Assembly: GCA_944343275.1 (NCBI GenBank)
Contig: CALVMH010000002.1
Coordinates: 1-64,000, forward strand
Length of the DNA stretch: 64,000 nt
DNA from: an uncultured Clostridia bacterium
GTDB taxonomy: Bacteria; Bacillota; Clostridia; Christensenellales; Borkfalkiaceae
Direction of reading: 5' to 3'
The notes under the pieces are model-generated. The model made no database searches, was not told the origin of the DNA, and saw only the letters and a program-made list of their open reading frames with translations. Both the position numbers and the translations under genes were made by a program. Positions 1-7,365 of this stretch are shown here, one piece after another (the stretch's first letter is position 1; each line of letters begins with the position of its first letter).

Positions 1-218
1 ACAAGAATGCAGTCGAAGGGGCGTTTGTAGCTGTCCTTGATCATGCGCTGGAATTCGGGGCGATGGTCTGTCTTTGCCGACTGCGCCCTGTCTATGTAAT
101 TCCCGATGACCTCTATCCCGTTGAAGTTGGCGTACTCCATACACTCGCGGAGCTGCCCTTCAATACTCGCCTCATTCTGCTTTTCCGAACTAAATCGGGC
201 GTAAATTACGGCTTTCAT
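1..218 (-). CDS. Serine recombinase, N-terminal part (runs off the left edge)
   Basis: Only the first 72 or so residues are in the window. They begin MKAVIYARFSSEKQ, the usual start of the large serine recombinases (resolvase fold), with the catalytic serine expected at residue 10 or 11. The later QLRECMEYA and DRAQSAKTDHRPEFQRM segments match the family pattern around the conserved arginines. These enzymes integrate and excise mobile elements by cutting both strands and rotating subunits. A GAGG lies a few bases before the ATG, and the upstream PIN-like gene ends 7 bases before it, so the two are probably co-transcribed. The C-terminal zinc-ribbon and coiled-coil part cannot be checked here. 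Confidence 0.88.
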   Translation of the reverse strand, partial: MKAVIYARFSSEKQNEASIEGQLRECMEYANFNGIEVIGNYIDRAQSAKTDHRPEFQRMIKDSYKRPFDCIL

Positions 219-225
219 GGCAACC

Positions 226-708
226 TCATTCAATTAAATCTGAAAGAATTTCCATAAACTCTTCATAACCGATGTAGGGAACATTATACAATTGACAAAT
301 GTTAGGAAGTTGTGCGGAGTTTGCTTTTGGTTTTTCTATTGTTACAATTGTTGCATTTAAGGCTTTAGCTTTTGCCACCAAATACACATCAGCAGATGGT
401 CTATTCTCTAAAATATTTTTGAGGTGAATGGATTCCTGCATTTTTTTACTAGCAAAAATTGACTTTATTATCAAGGACTCTTCGTTTGTCGGATTTAGGA
501 ACATACTTTTTTGCTTGTTAAGCCAAGCCATATTCTTGCTTTTGGAATCAAATTGTTTTTCTAGTTCATTATAGCATTCGTCTACTGAAAAAATTTCTGA
601 ACCGATAAGCCCCTCAATTTTTTGCCAAACCTTGACAAAATATGTGCCCTGCTTAGGAAAATGATTCAGCAATTCTCTTAGAACACATGTATCTAACAGG
701 TAAACCAT
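226..708 (-). CDS. PIN-like nuclease (DUF4411 type), probable toxin
   Basis: This 160-residue protein starts MVYLLDTCVL and carries the spaced acidic residues of a PIN-like ribonuclease: Asp6, a Glu/Asp cluster in VDECYNELE, and Asp in RPSADVYLVAKAKAL. The C-terminal IVTIEKPK is typical of the DUF4411 subgroup. Its start codon overlaps the stop of the upstream XRE/ImmA-IrrE gene by one base (TAATG), which implies coupled translation. PIN proteins usually cleave RNA. The neighbour suggests a regulator/nuclease pair, possibly toxin-antitoxin-like. The family call is from motif pattern, and toxicity is inference. Confidence 0.75.
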   Translation of the reverse strand: MVYLLDTCVLRELLNHFPKQGTYFVKVWQKIEGLIGSEIFSVDECYNELEKQFDSKSKNMAWLNKQKSMFLNPTNEESLIIKSIFASKKMQESIHLKNILENRPSADVYLVAKAKALNATIVTIEKPKANSAQLPNICQLYNVPYIGYEEFMEILSDLIE

Positions 709-1868
709 TACTTTATCCCCCTAAAAAACGCAGCCTCTAATTTAGGAAGGTGGTCTACTTTACTATTTAACATTTCTCCAGCACGATATGAATCGATTTT
801 TCCAGAAAAGTATTGATTGAAAACAGCACCTGTATATTGATTCCCTAAGTAAGCAAGTTTTGTAAAATAGTAGTTTCCTCCACTACTGTTCTCGCCAGAT
901 TTAATTTGCTTTGCTCGAATAGCGTCACCATAGAACACTTCTTTCAATGCATTATAGTCATCGGAAGTAATAAGCCTTAACGAATAAAGCTTATACATTA
1001 TCGCCTCTTTACTGACAGAATATATTGTTGATAACTCCGATATTAATGTATCTGACAATACTTTATCCTTAATTTCTAACAGAAAATCATCTGTTGGAAT
1101 CAAAAATTCATTTGCAAAAGTATCACAGTCTTTTTCCGTTACTGCCTGCGTCTCGTTTAAGTAACTATAAAAATCATCTCTTATAATTTCCGCGCCGCCT
1201 GTATTGGATAAAAGATGATACAGTTCGTGAAACAAAGTAAAACTTTGTCTGGGGAAAGACATTGCATTGTTAATAATTATCACAGGAAAATTTACATCAT
1301 ATACGCACAGCCCCGAAACTGAATTATCGCCAAAAGCATCTTTGAATACGTATATACCTTGCTCATAAAATTTTTCGCGAAAATATTCGAACACAATCTT
1401 AGCATTCCTGCGCTGCTTTTGTGCCTTAATTGGAAAAGCTAACCGATATCTAATATTTTGAGATAAAGTAGCAATATCTGTAGGAAGAGTTGCTTTGTCT
1501 TGTAAAATACAATAGCGAGTACCATATAATTCTTGTAAATTCAGCTGATACGCTTTTGCTTTTTCAAATTGCTGTATAATTTGTTTGCTAAAGGAAGAGG
1601 TTACGCTGTTTGGTAGGGTACGCAGTTCCCCATTAATTTCAGGCAAATTAGGTGGGGCGGGAAAAAAGAATAATGCACTTGGCTTTTGAAAAACATTACT
1701 GATCTTCTTAAGCATGGCATATGTCGGGAAGTCTTCATTATTTTCCCATCTCTCATAACGCTTTGCATCTATGCCAATGGCATGAGCAGCCTCTACTGTT
1801 GACATATTGTAACGTTCGCGCGCCCATCTAATCATTGTCCCGTTTACGCCTGTTAGTATCTCTGCCAT
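708..1868 (-). CDS. XRE-family HTH protein with ImmA/IrrE zinc metallopeptidase domain
   Basis: Residues 10-65 form an XRE helix-turn-helix (STVEAAHAIGIDAKRYERWEN). The middle holds an ImmA/IrrE-type peptidase with the zinc motif HELYH near residue 214, followed by the acidic CDTFANEFLIP segment that normally supplies the third zinc ligand. Proteins of this kind sense a signal and cleave a repressor, or act as the antitoxin/regulator of a linked toxin. Translation is coupled to the PIN-like gene through TAATG. It lies 28 bases after the AAA ATPase gene in the same direction. At 386 residues it is a normal length for the fused form. Confidence 0.82.
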   Translation of the reverse strand: MAEILTGVNGTMIRWARERYNMSTVEAAHAIGIDAKRYERWENNEDFPTYAMLKKISNVFQKPSALFFFPAPPNLPEINGELRTLPNSVTSSFSKQIIQQFEKAKAYQLNLQELYGTRYCILQDKATLPTDIATLSQNIRYRLAFPIKAQKQRRNAKIVFEYFREKFYEQGIYVFKDAFGDNSVSGLCVYDVNFPVIIINNAMSFPRQSFTLFHELYHLLSNTGGAEIIRDDFYSYLNETQAVTEKDCDTFANEFLIPTDDFLLEIKDKVLSDTLISELSTIYSVSKEAIMYKLYSLRLITSDDYNALKEVFYGDAIRAKQIKSGENSSGGNYYFTKLAYLGNQYTGAVFNQYFSGKIDSYRAGEMLNSKVDHLPKLEAAFFRGIK

Positions 1869-1896
1869 AAATAACCTTTTTAATCTGTAATAATTT

Positions 1897-3111
1897 TCAA
1901 ATCTCTTCGCCCAACAAAAAATCTATTGCGTTGATCGTTTTTACTCCGTCGTGGTCTGGAACAAAATAATCATCAAGAGTAATGATATACTTCGGATAAT
2001 TATCTTTGATCTCATAAAAGGGACGAAGTTCCTGTTTGAGTTTTTCTTCTTCCAAAACGGTAACAGCAACTTGAATGTATTTCATTTGATCGCTTGTATC
2101 TTTTACGATAAAATCAACTTCTTTGTCGTCCACTTTGCCTGTTGCGACTTTGAATCTTCGCCGCTTGAGTTCAAGGAAAATAAGATTTTCAAGAATTTGC
2201 GGTATTTCCAGCGTTTTATTGTTCAGAATATAATACTTGAACCCGAAGTCGGTCACATAATATTTATTTATGAGCTTCAGATATTCCTTGCCGACTACGT
2301 CGTAGCGGTCCGCCTTGTAAATAAAATAGCAATCCTGTAATGTATCAAAGTAACTATCTACCGTATTATAAGCGACCTTTGCTGCATTTGAGTTGATATA
2401 ATCTGTAATGCGCTTTACCGTTGTCATACAGCCGATATTATATATGAGATAACTCAAAATATGTTCTACGAGTTGCTTGCCTGCCCTCGAATTTCTCTTT
2501 AATACATCTTTTTCAAGGATCGTTTTATACACGCCTTCGATATATTCGCGCTGTTCGGAAGAACCTAAATCAAACATAGTCATACCGGGCATTGCCCCGT
2601 AGGTGATATAATCCATAAACAGCGCGCGCTTATCTTTTCCTGTAAATTTATAATGCTCGCTGTACTCTTTAAAAGATAGCGGGAGCACATTGATTTCGAT
2701 ATAGCGCCCTGTAAGCACAGTCGCTATCTCCGACGAAAGAAACTTTGCATTCGACCCCGTAATATACACGTCAATATTCGGCTTTACAAATAAACTATCG
2801 ACGACTTCTTCAAATCCTTGTACGACCTGAATTTCATCGAGAAACACATAAAGCATTTTATCGGATCGAACTTTTGAAATAATGTATCGATACAGCGCCG
2901 TCTTCTCTCTTAACGGCTCATTCTCCAACTCTTCAAAATTGATCAGAATAATTTGGTCATCGGATACCCCGTTTTTTTGAAGCTCTTCCATATAGAGATC
3001 AAAAATTTTAGATTTCCCCACCCGGCGAAGCCCTGTTATTACCTTGATCACCTGTTTGTCTCTATAACGATTTAGCCATTGAATGTAATCGTTGCGTTTA
3101 ATTAAATTCAT
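1897..3111 (-). CDS. AAA ATPase with DUF4143 C-terminal domain
   Basis: The 404-residue protein has a Walker A motif GLRRVGKS near residue 27, a Walker B motif YVFLDEIQ near 90, and the arginine-rich sensor TGSNAKFLSSE typical of the AAA_14 group. The C-terminal third matches DUF4143 (restriction-endonuclease-like fold; DKEVDFIV resembles its acidic core). These ATPases are widespread in anaerobes and in mobile elements, but their substrates are mostly unknown. An AAGGAGT ribosome site lies before the ATG, and a TTGACT-17-TATACT promoter lies just upstream, so this is the first gene of the operon running into the recombinase. Confidence 0.85.
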   Translation of the reverse strand: MNLIKRNDYIQWLNRYRDKQVIKVITGLRRVGKSKIFDLYMEELQKNGVSDDQIILINFEELENEPLREKTALYRYIISKVRSDKMLYVFLDEIQVVQGFEEVVDSLFVKPNIDVYITGSNAKFLSSEIATVLTGRYIEINVLPLSFKEYSEHYKFTGKDKRALFMDYITYGAMPGMTMFDLGSSEQREYIEGVYKTILEKDVLKRNSRAGKQLVEHILSYLIYNIGCMTTVKRITDYINSNAAKVAYNTVDSYFDTLQDCYFIYKADRYDVVGKEYLKLINKYYVTDFGFKYYILNNKTLEIPQILENLIFLELKRRRFKVATGKVDDKEVDFIVKDTSDQMKYIQVAVTVLEEEKLKQELRPFYEIKDNYPKYIITLDDYFVPDHDGVKTINAIDFLLGEEI

Positions 3112-3130
3112 ACATTACTCCTTGTTCAAT

Positions 3131-3159
3131 AGTATAGCACCTCATAACAAAGAAGTCAA
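3131..3159 (-). promoter_or_regulatory. Sigma-A promoter for the ATPase/ImmA/PIN/recombinase operon
   Basis: On the minus strand TTGACT and TATACT are separated by 17 bases and lie about 20 bases before the ATPase start codon. Confidence 0.7.
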
Positions 3160-3274
3160 CGGCAAAATGAAAACTTTTTTATGTTTCTCGAAAAGTTTTC
3201 AGATATTAAAGTTGACAAGTTAAACTCTCCCGTTATGATTGCCAATAATTTTGCAATTGGAGCTTGTTTATTCA

Positions 3275-3314
3275 AGCACATCCCCCGAGCCGAAATCGGC
3301 TCGGGGGATGTGCT
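3275..3314 (-). terminator. 19-bp perfect hairpin just after the XRE repressor gene
   Basis: The arms (AGCACATCCCCCGAGCCGA and its complement) are perfect over 19 bases with a two-base centre, directly abutting the repressor stop codon. No clear T-run follows on either strand, so it is a strong hairpin but a poor classical terminator. It may be an RNA stabiliser or a protein site instead. Confidence 0.4.
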
Positions 3315-3605
3315 TTACAAACTCTTCAAAAAGGCGACCAGAAGTTGGCGTTGGGAGGGTGAGAGGGATGCGAGACGGAATGTGTAATTTTCTTCCTCGT
3401 TGGGATAGTCAAAAAATTCTTTAAGCGTCAGCCCAAGCCCCCAACAAATGTGATCGAGATATTCGACAGTTGGGCTCTTTTCGCCGCGCTCTAACTGATA
3501 AATATATGTCGGAGACACGCCGGCTGCGTTTGCCAAAGCGTTTTGCGTCATCTTTTTTGCTTCCCGCAATTCTTTGATCCTGTTGGCAACTTCGCTTTTT
3601 TCCAT
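3315..3605 (-). CDS. XRE-family transcriptional repressor
   Basis: Residues 5-60 form a canonical HTH_3 domain (RIKELREAKKMTQNALA, then GVSPTYIYQLERGE). A short C-terminal tail is rich in Glu and Ser and carries no effector domain. I placed the start at MEKSEV because a GAGG sits 9 bases before that ATG; upstream GTG and ATG codons would overlap this ribosome site. It is transcribed away from the methyltransferase remnant. The 18-bp palindrome in the shared intergenic region is the natural candidate for its operator, so it probably represses itself and perhaps the element genes. Confidence 0.85.
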   Translation of the reverse strand: MEKSEVANRIKELREAKKMTQNALANAAGVSPTYIYQLERGEKSPTVEYLDHICWGLGLTLKEFFDYPNEEENYTFRLASLSPSQRQLLVAFLKSL

Positions 3606-3626
3606 AACCATAGCCCTCACAAACTA

Positions 3627-3644
3627 AAACTATAGTTATAGTTT
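3627..3644. promoter_or_regulatory. 18-bp palindrome, candidate operator
   Basis: AAACTATAGTTATAGTTT is an 8-2-8 perfect inverted repeat about 20 bases upstream of the XRE gene. Its position and symmetry fit autoregulation by that repressor. Confidence 0.5.
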
Positions 3645-3679
3645 ATTCCTTTTAAGTACCACATATTAAAACTTTCGTG

Positions 3680-3726
3680 TTGACGTTCTTTTACTATTGT
3701 GTTATAATATTATCACGATAGTAAAA
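3680..3726 (+). promoter_or_regulatory. Promoter with a second inverted repeat over the -10
   Basis: TTGACG (3680) and TATAAT (3703) are 17 bases apart. A 13-base inverted repeat with one mismatch (TTTTACTATTGTG at 3689, CACGATAGTAAAA at 3714) brackets the -10, as an operator would. It drives the plus-strand methyltransferase remnant. Confidence 0.65.
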
Positions 3727-3735
3727 AGTACGCAC

Positions 3736-4368
3736 ATGGATATGAACAATAGTACAACAAGAGGACAAACCAAATCGAAAGAGCGCGTGCGCGACCACGG
3801 GGAAGTATTCACGGCAGAACGGGAAGTAAAGGCAATGTGCGACCTCGTAAAAGACGAAACCGAGCGTATCGACAGCCGATTTTTAGAGCCTGCCTGCGGG
3901 GACGGCAATTTCCTCGCTGAAATTCTGATGCGAAAACTTGCCGTTGTGCGCAAAAAGTACGGAAAAAGCCATTTAGACTACGAAAAAAACGCCGTACTTG
4001 CGGCAAGCAGCATGCATGACTTTGTCAATGCGTCAGATTGCTTCACGGGCGTAGAAATAAAAGGGGGTGTCTGCTATTTTCTTTGGGATAGAGATTATCA
4101 CGGCGATTGTACCGTTTTCTCTCATTCGGGAAATAAGATCATTTCTACAATGTCCCGTCCATTGCTTGAAAAAAACTGCGATACCTTTATTCGCTATAAT
4201 GATGCGATTCAAATTTTACGTAAAGTGCAGGCATTACAAGAAAAGACTTTCGATACAATGGTGAGCGCGCGAAAACCTTTTGGTTTTGCAACAGATTTCC
4301 GCAATTATGCAAAGAATGTAGATATGGCACATTGCATAAAATTATATTACATTTGTCAGATACAATGA
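3736..4368 (+). pseudogene. DNA adenine methyltransferase remnant with internal deletion
   Basis: The N-terminal part (HGEVFTAEREV, then FLEPACGDGNFL) is the SAM-binding start of an N6-adenine DNA methylase of the restriction-modification type. The reading frame then jumps, after NAVLAASS, straight to HDFVNASDCF and GVEIKGGVCYFLWDRD, which belong near the end of such enzymes. The stretch that should carry the NPPY catalytic motif is missing, and the protein stops early. An in-frame deletion of several hundred bases is the simplest reading. I start at the ATG at 3736 because an earlier in-frame ATG lies inside the promoter. It cannot be active as a methylase. Confidence 0.75.
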
Positions 4369-4386
4369 TGTTAGGATGCGCCGCTC

Positions 4387-4896
4387 ATGAACGACGCCAT
4401 TTTCAAGTTCAAGCGGTACGAAGATTCGAGCCTGTCCTATACGGGCATTGAAAAGCATATTTCCGATGAGGTCGGCGGTTGGGATACCACCATCCGTCGC
4501 GAGGAATACGAAAAGCTGTTCTATAACCAACAAGCCACGATGGAAGCGCCCGCCTTCGATGAAGAGGTCGCGGCGGCTGCCGCGGTCAGCGCCCGCGTTT
4601 CGGAAAACGAGGATAGTTTTGAAGAAGAAGAGACGGAAACCGAGCTCACGGAAATCAATGCCGCGCATCCTGCCGTCTATACGACCATTGCCGAAGAAAA
4701 GCCCGAAGAACAGATGCCCGCATTCGACCTTTCTACCCTTGCGGAAGGCGATATTGTTCTGCACGCCAAGTTCGGCGAAGGGAAGATCGTCAGGCTCGAT
4801 AAGTCGGGCAAATATATCCATGTCGCCTTCTCTGTCGGTGAAAAAACCTTTGCGGGCAGCGCCTTTGAACAGGGATTTTTGAAATTGAAGGAATAA
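4387..4896 (+). CDS. C-terminal fragment of a large element protein (unknown function)
   Basis: I do not recognise the whole protein. The first 45 residues (FKFKRYEDSSLSYTGIEKH) look like the interior of a longer protein and follow the methylase remnant by only 18 bases. The middle is an acidic, low-complexity linker. The last 50 residues (VLHAKFGEGKIVRLD, then VAFSVGEKTFAGSAFEQGFL) resemble the small beta domain found at the C-terminus of UvrD/PcrA-like helicases and other element proteins. The same deletion that damaged the methylase may have removed the N-terminal part. It may not be expressed. Confidence 0.45.
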   Translation: MNDAIFKFKRYEDSSLSYTGIEKHISDEVGGWDTTIRREEYEKLFYNQQATMEAPAFDEEVAAAAAVSARVSENEDSFEEEETETELTEINAAHPAVYTTIAEEKPEEQMPAFDLSTLAEGDIVLHAKFGEGKIVRLDKSGKYIHVAFSVGEKTFAGSAFEQGFLKLKE

Positions 4897-4921
4897 ATTA
4901 CAAACATACGTTCGTATTTTG

Positions 4922-4950
4922 TTGACAACGCGAAGCAAGGATGCTATAAT
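4922..4950 (+). promoter_or_regulatory. Consensus promoter for the structured leader and mob region
   Basis: TTGACA and TATAAT are both perfect and separated by 17 bases. No long reading frame begins for 700 bases downstream. Confidence 0.8.
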
Positions 4951-4955
4951 GCAAG

Positions 4956-5605
4956 AGTATAGGCGGAAAACTGCCTGTATTCTTTTGTCATGTCGCAGAG
5001 TTGGCATGAAAGTATCTCCTTGCAATAGGGAGAACTGCGCGGAAGGTATGCGTTCCGCGTTTGCGGAACAAGTTCTCCGCGATGTTTCGGTGCACCAAGC
5101 GCCGCACCCGAGCCGTTTGAAAAAACGAGCGATGACAGGCTTTTTCGTTGTACGCATTTTTAGAAAGTACGCCGCTGTCATTGCAAGTTTTAGAACGCGC
5201 CGCGATGGGCTTTTTAAGTGTACGCTTTTTTTCGGAAAGCGCGGCCCTGAACGACGGAAATATGACTACAATTTAACAGAATGGTTGACCACCATAGAGC
5301 GGAAAAAACCGCTAAACAAGGTCAAAGTCGGTGACGAGGAAAGAGCAGTCAGCGGCTTTTTTGCGTCCTTTTAAAGCTGTCGTGCCCATACCTCTTTGGC
5401 GTGGGATAAGGATAGAAAAATACAATTTTGGGAGGAAAGTTATGAGCAAGCAACCGACGATCAGACCGCCATAATAGCTATCACATAGCGCTGACTTACG
5501 GCAAATATAAAGCCTCCTTTCGGGAAGCAACTACTTTTTGTGCCGACGAAAGTATAGCCCACTATACTTCGTTCCGAAGTTTCGTGGGCTCTGCGAGGCT
5601 TTTTA
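4956..5605 (+). ncRNA. Candidate long structured RNA or leader upstream of the relaxase gene
   Basis: Downstream of a consensus promoter there is about 650 bases with no convincing gene but many hairpins. Examples are GTTCCGC-GTTT-GCGGAAC near 5052, TCTCC/GGGAGA near 5020, and AGGC/GCCT near 4957. Two related segments near 5129 and 5199 share the order GCGATG, GGCTTTTT, TGTACGC and a T-run, suggesting an imperfect internal duplication. A GGGAGG-led 10-codon frame (5442-5474) may be a leader peptide or a gene remnant. The last part folds AAGCCTC with GAGGCTT before TTTTTA, like a terminator, 30 bases before the relaxase. I cannot assign it to a known RNA family. Confidence 0.4.
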
Positions 5606-5654
5606 TCAAAGAAATAATAAGGAGACATAAATTATAAGCTATTTAGTTTGTCAC

Positions 5655-6699
5655 ATGAAAAAGTATCACAAGACGGACATCGCGCCCGTCGAACAGGAGA
5701 ACGAGCGGGATGAAACCTATCGGGCGAGCAATCCGCAGATCGATTGCAGGCGCACAGGCGGCAATTATCACATTGTCAAGCGGCAGCGCAGCTACACGCA
5801 GTTCATCAACGATAAGATCGAGGCTCTTGACCTGCCGACCAAAGTGCGCAAGGACGCCGTTCTGATGTGCTCCTTCGTCGTGGGCTCGGACAGGAAATTC
5901 TTTGGCGAGCTATCGACAAGCGAGCAACGGCAATTCTTTGCCGAGTGCACCCGATTCTTCGCGGAGCGGTACGGAGAGGGCAATATCATCTCGGCGGTCG
6001 TTCACACGGACGAAACTACGCCGCACCTGCACTTGAATCTGATCCCGATAGCGGACGGCAGGCTGTGCGCGAAGAAGTTGTTTGACAGAAAAGCGCTTAC
6101 CGCATTGCAGACCGATTTGCACCGAGAAGTCGGCGCAAAATGGAGCTTGCTGCGCGGCAAAGAAGGCAGTCAGGCAAAACACCTTGATACGGCGGAGTTC
6201 AAGGCAAAGAAAATCGTCGAACAGGCGCATGGGAAAGCGGACAGCATCATTGCCGAAGCAGATCACAATGCGGAGCGCAAAGTGAAAATCGCGCAAATTC
6301 ATGCAGACGGCATTGTGGCAAGTGCGGAACAGACGGCGGAGAAAACAAAGCAACACGCGCAGGAGTATCTGGACGGCATCGTGCGGAGCATCGAGGAGGA
6401 GCGCAGCAAACCTACACCGAAGCGAAAACGGCAAGCCGAGGAAGAACTATCTGCTCTTCGCACGGAGAATGCCGCCCTGCGGCAATCGAAGGCTATCGCC
6501 GACCGCGACCGCAGCGACTTATTCGAGCAGTTGCAGAAAGCCGAGCGGCGCCGCCAAAGGCAAGGAGCAAGCGTTCGGGATGGTAAGCGATATGCTCGCC
6601 GCCTATCCCGACGAGTTCGACGCTCTCTTAAATAAGTCGCGGGCAAAGAATTCCTCCACGTCGTTCAAGTCGCACGGCAACGACCGCGGCGGCAAGTAA
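5655..6699 (+). pseudogene. MobV/Pre-family relaxase, frame-shifted
   Basis: The N-terminal 170 residues are a MobV (Pre/Mob) relaxase: NERDETYRASNPQID, then the metal-binding HTDETTPHLHLNLIP. A coiled-coil middle follows. Near position 6545 the frame is lost; the +1 frame then gives a natural end (AFGMVSDMLAAYPDEFDALL) stopping at 6699. Upstream of the ATG the frame reads SYLVCHM, the normal MobV start, but the codon in the initiator position (5634) is ATA, with GGAG 9 bases before it. The residue before NER is Glu where MobM has its nucleophilic His. All three points suggest an inactive or crippled mobilisation gene. Confidence 0.75.
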
Positions 6700-6758
6700 A
6701 AACTGAATAACCGAATATAAGGAGAAAAGCTATCGAGCAAATTACATAACAACGGGGA

Positions 6759-6920
6759 ATGACGAGAAGAAACAAAACGACAAGCACTTCAAACTGCGAG
6801 CTTGACTCGCTCGCGCGGCTTCTGCTGCCCGCGATCCGCGCCTATATGGCGGACGAGGAAAACCAACGGGCCTTTGAAAAGTGGCAGGCAGAACGCGCTT
6901 TACAGCCAAATCGCAAGTAA
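6759..6920 (+). CDS. Small mobilisation-region protein (53 residues)
   Basis: This short frame is MTRRNKTTSTSNCELDSLAR followed by LLLPAIRAYM and an acidic, helical tail. I recall similar small proteins directly after MobV-type relaxases in clostridial elements, but function is unknown. GGGGA lies immediately before the ATG and an AAGGAG lies 35 bases upstream. It is probably the last gene of the mob operon. The following 137 bases, up to the hairpin, contain only a possible stub (MTVKKVR then stop) that I cannot identify. Confidence 0.55.
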   Translation: MTRRNKTTSTSNCELDSLARLLLPAIRAYMADEENQRAFEKWQAERALQPNRK

Positions 6921-7057
6921 GAATATCCGATTGAAACCATACGGATGACCGTGAAAAAAGTACGGTAAGAGGCCGCCGCTTAAACGTGCTGCGGGATATA
7001 AGTCTATTTATCAGAATCATCAGGTTGCGCCGAAACTTATAAACCTTGATAAACGGC

Positions 7058-7095
7058 AGCGGCGGGTGCTTCATACGAAGCCACCGCCGCTTTTC
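7058..7095 (+). terminator. Terminator at the end of the element
   Basis: AGCGGCGG...CCGCCGCT hairpin followed by TTTTCT on the plus strand. Confidence 0.65.
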
Positions 7096-7115
7096 TATGT
7101 TCTGAAACATACAAT

Positions 7116-7155
7116 AAAGGCGAATCCGTCTCCTAATAGAAACGGGTTCGCCTTT
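7116..7155 (-). terminator. Hairpin after tRNA-Glu
   Basis: AAAGGCGAA...TTCGCCTTT forms a long stem 9 bases beyond the encoded CCA of the minus-strand tRNA. The U-tract is weak. Confidence 0.55.
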
Positions 7156-7163
7156 AACTTGTT

Positions 7164-7238
7164 TGGTGACCTTGCCGGGAATCGAACCCGGGATTGCGCC
7201 GTGAGAGGGCGCCGTCTTAACCTCTTGACCACAAGGCC
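7164..7238 (-). tRNA. tRNA-Glu(CTC)
   Basis: The minus strand folds as a full cloverleaf: acceptor GGCCTTG with CAAGGTC, anticodon stem GCGCC/GGCGC, loop CTCTCAC giving anticodon CTC, and T-arm CCGGG/CCCGG. The CCA end is encoded. A promoter lies 20-50 bases upstream. It marks the boundary between the mobile element and the chromosome, though I see no duplicated tRNA end that would make it the attachment site. Confidence 0.95.
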
Positions 7239-7258
7239 TCATTGCAAAAATCTCTATG

Positions 7259-7287
7259 ATTATACCATACAAACCCCTTCTTGGCAA
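7259..7287 (-). promoter_or_regulatory. Promoter of tRNA-Glu
   Basis: TTGCCA and TATAAT with a 17-base spacer, about 20 bases before the tRNA 5' end. Confidence 0.65.
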
Positions 7288-7317
7288 TCGTTTTTTGCAG
7301 CAAAATACAAAATTTTT

Positions 7318-7341
7318 GCGGGAAAGTTTACACTTTCCCGC
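7318..7341 (-). terminator. Hairpin after the InlB-repeat lipoprotein gene
   Basis: GCGGGAAAGT-TTAC-ACTTTCCCGC lies 25 bases after the stop codon; the T-run is interrupted by A residues. Confidence 0.5.
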
Positions 7342-7365
7342 AATCTTCGCAACCTTCCCCGCCCA

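Noticed and set aside
3212-3314. TTGACA-16-TATGAT promoter followed by a 19-bp hairpin, as a possible small RNA antisense to the repressor end
   Set aside because: The hairpin has no U-run on that strand and nothing else supports a transcript; left as a hairpin only.
6921-7057. Remnant of a second serine recombinase (MTVKKVR then stop, with PPLKRAAGY in another frame)
   Set aside because: The similarity is too short to support.
7164-7238. tRNA-Glu as the attachment site of the mobile element
   Set aside because: No duplicated tRNA 3' end is visible, and the element encodes a serine recombinase, which rarely uses tRNA genes. The left edge is outside the window.
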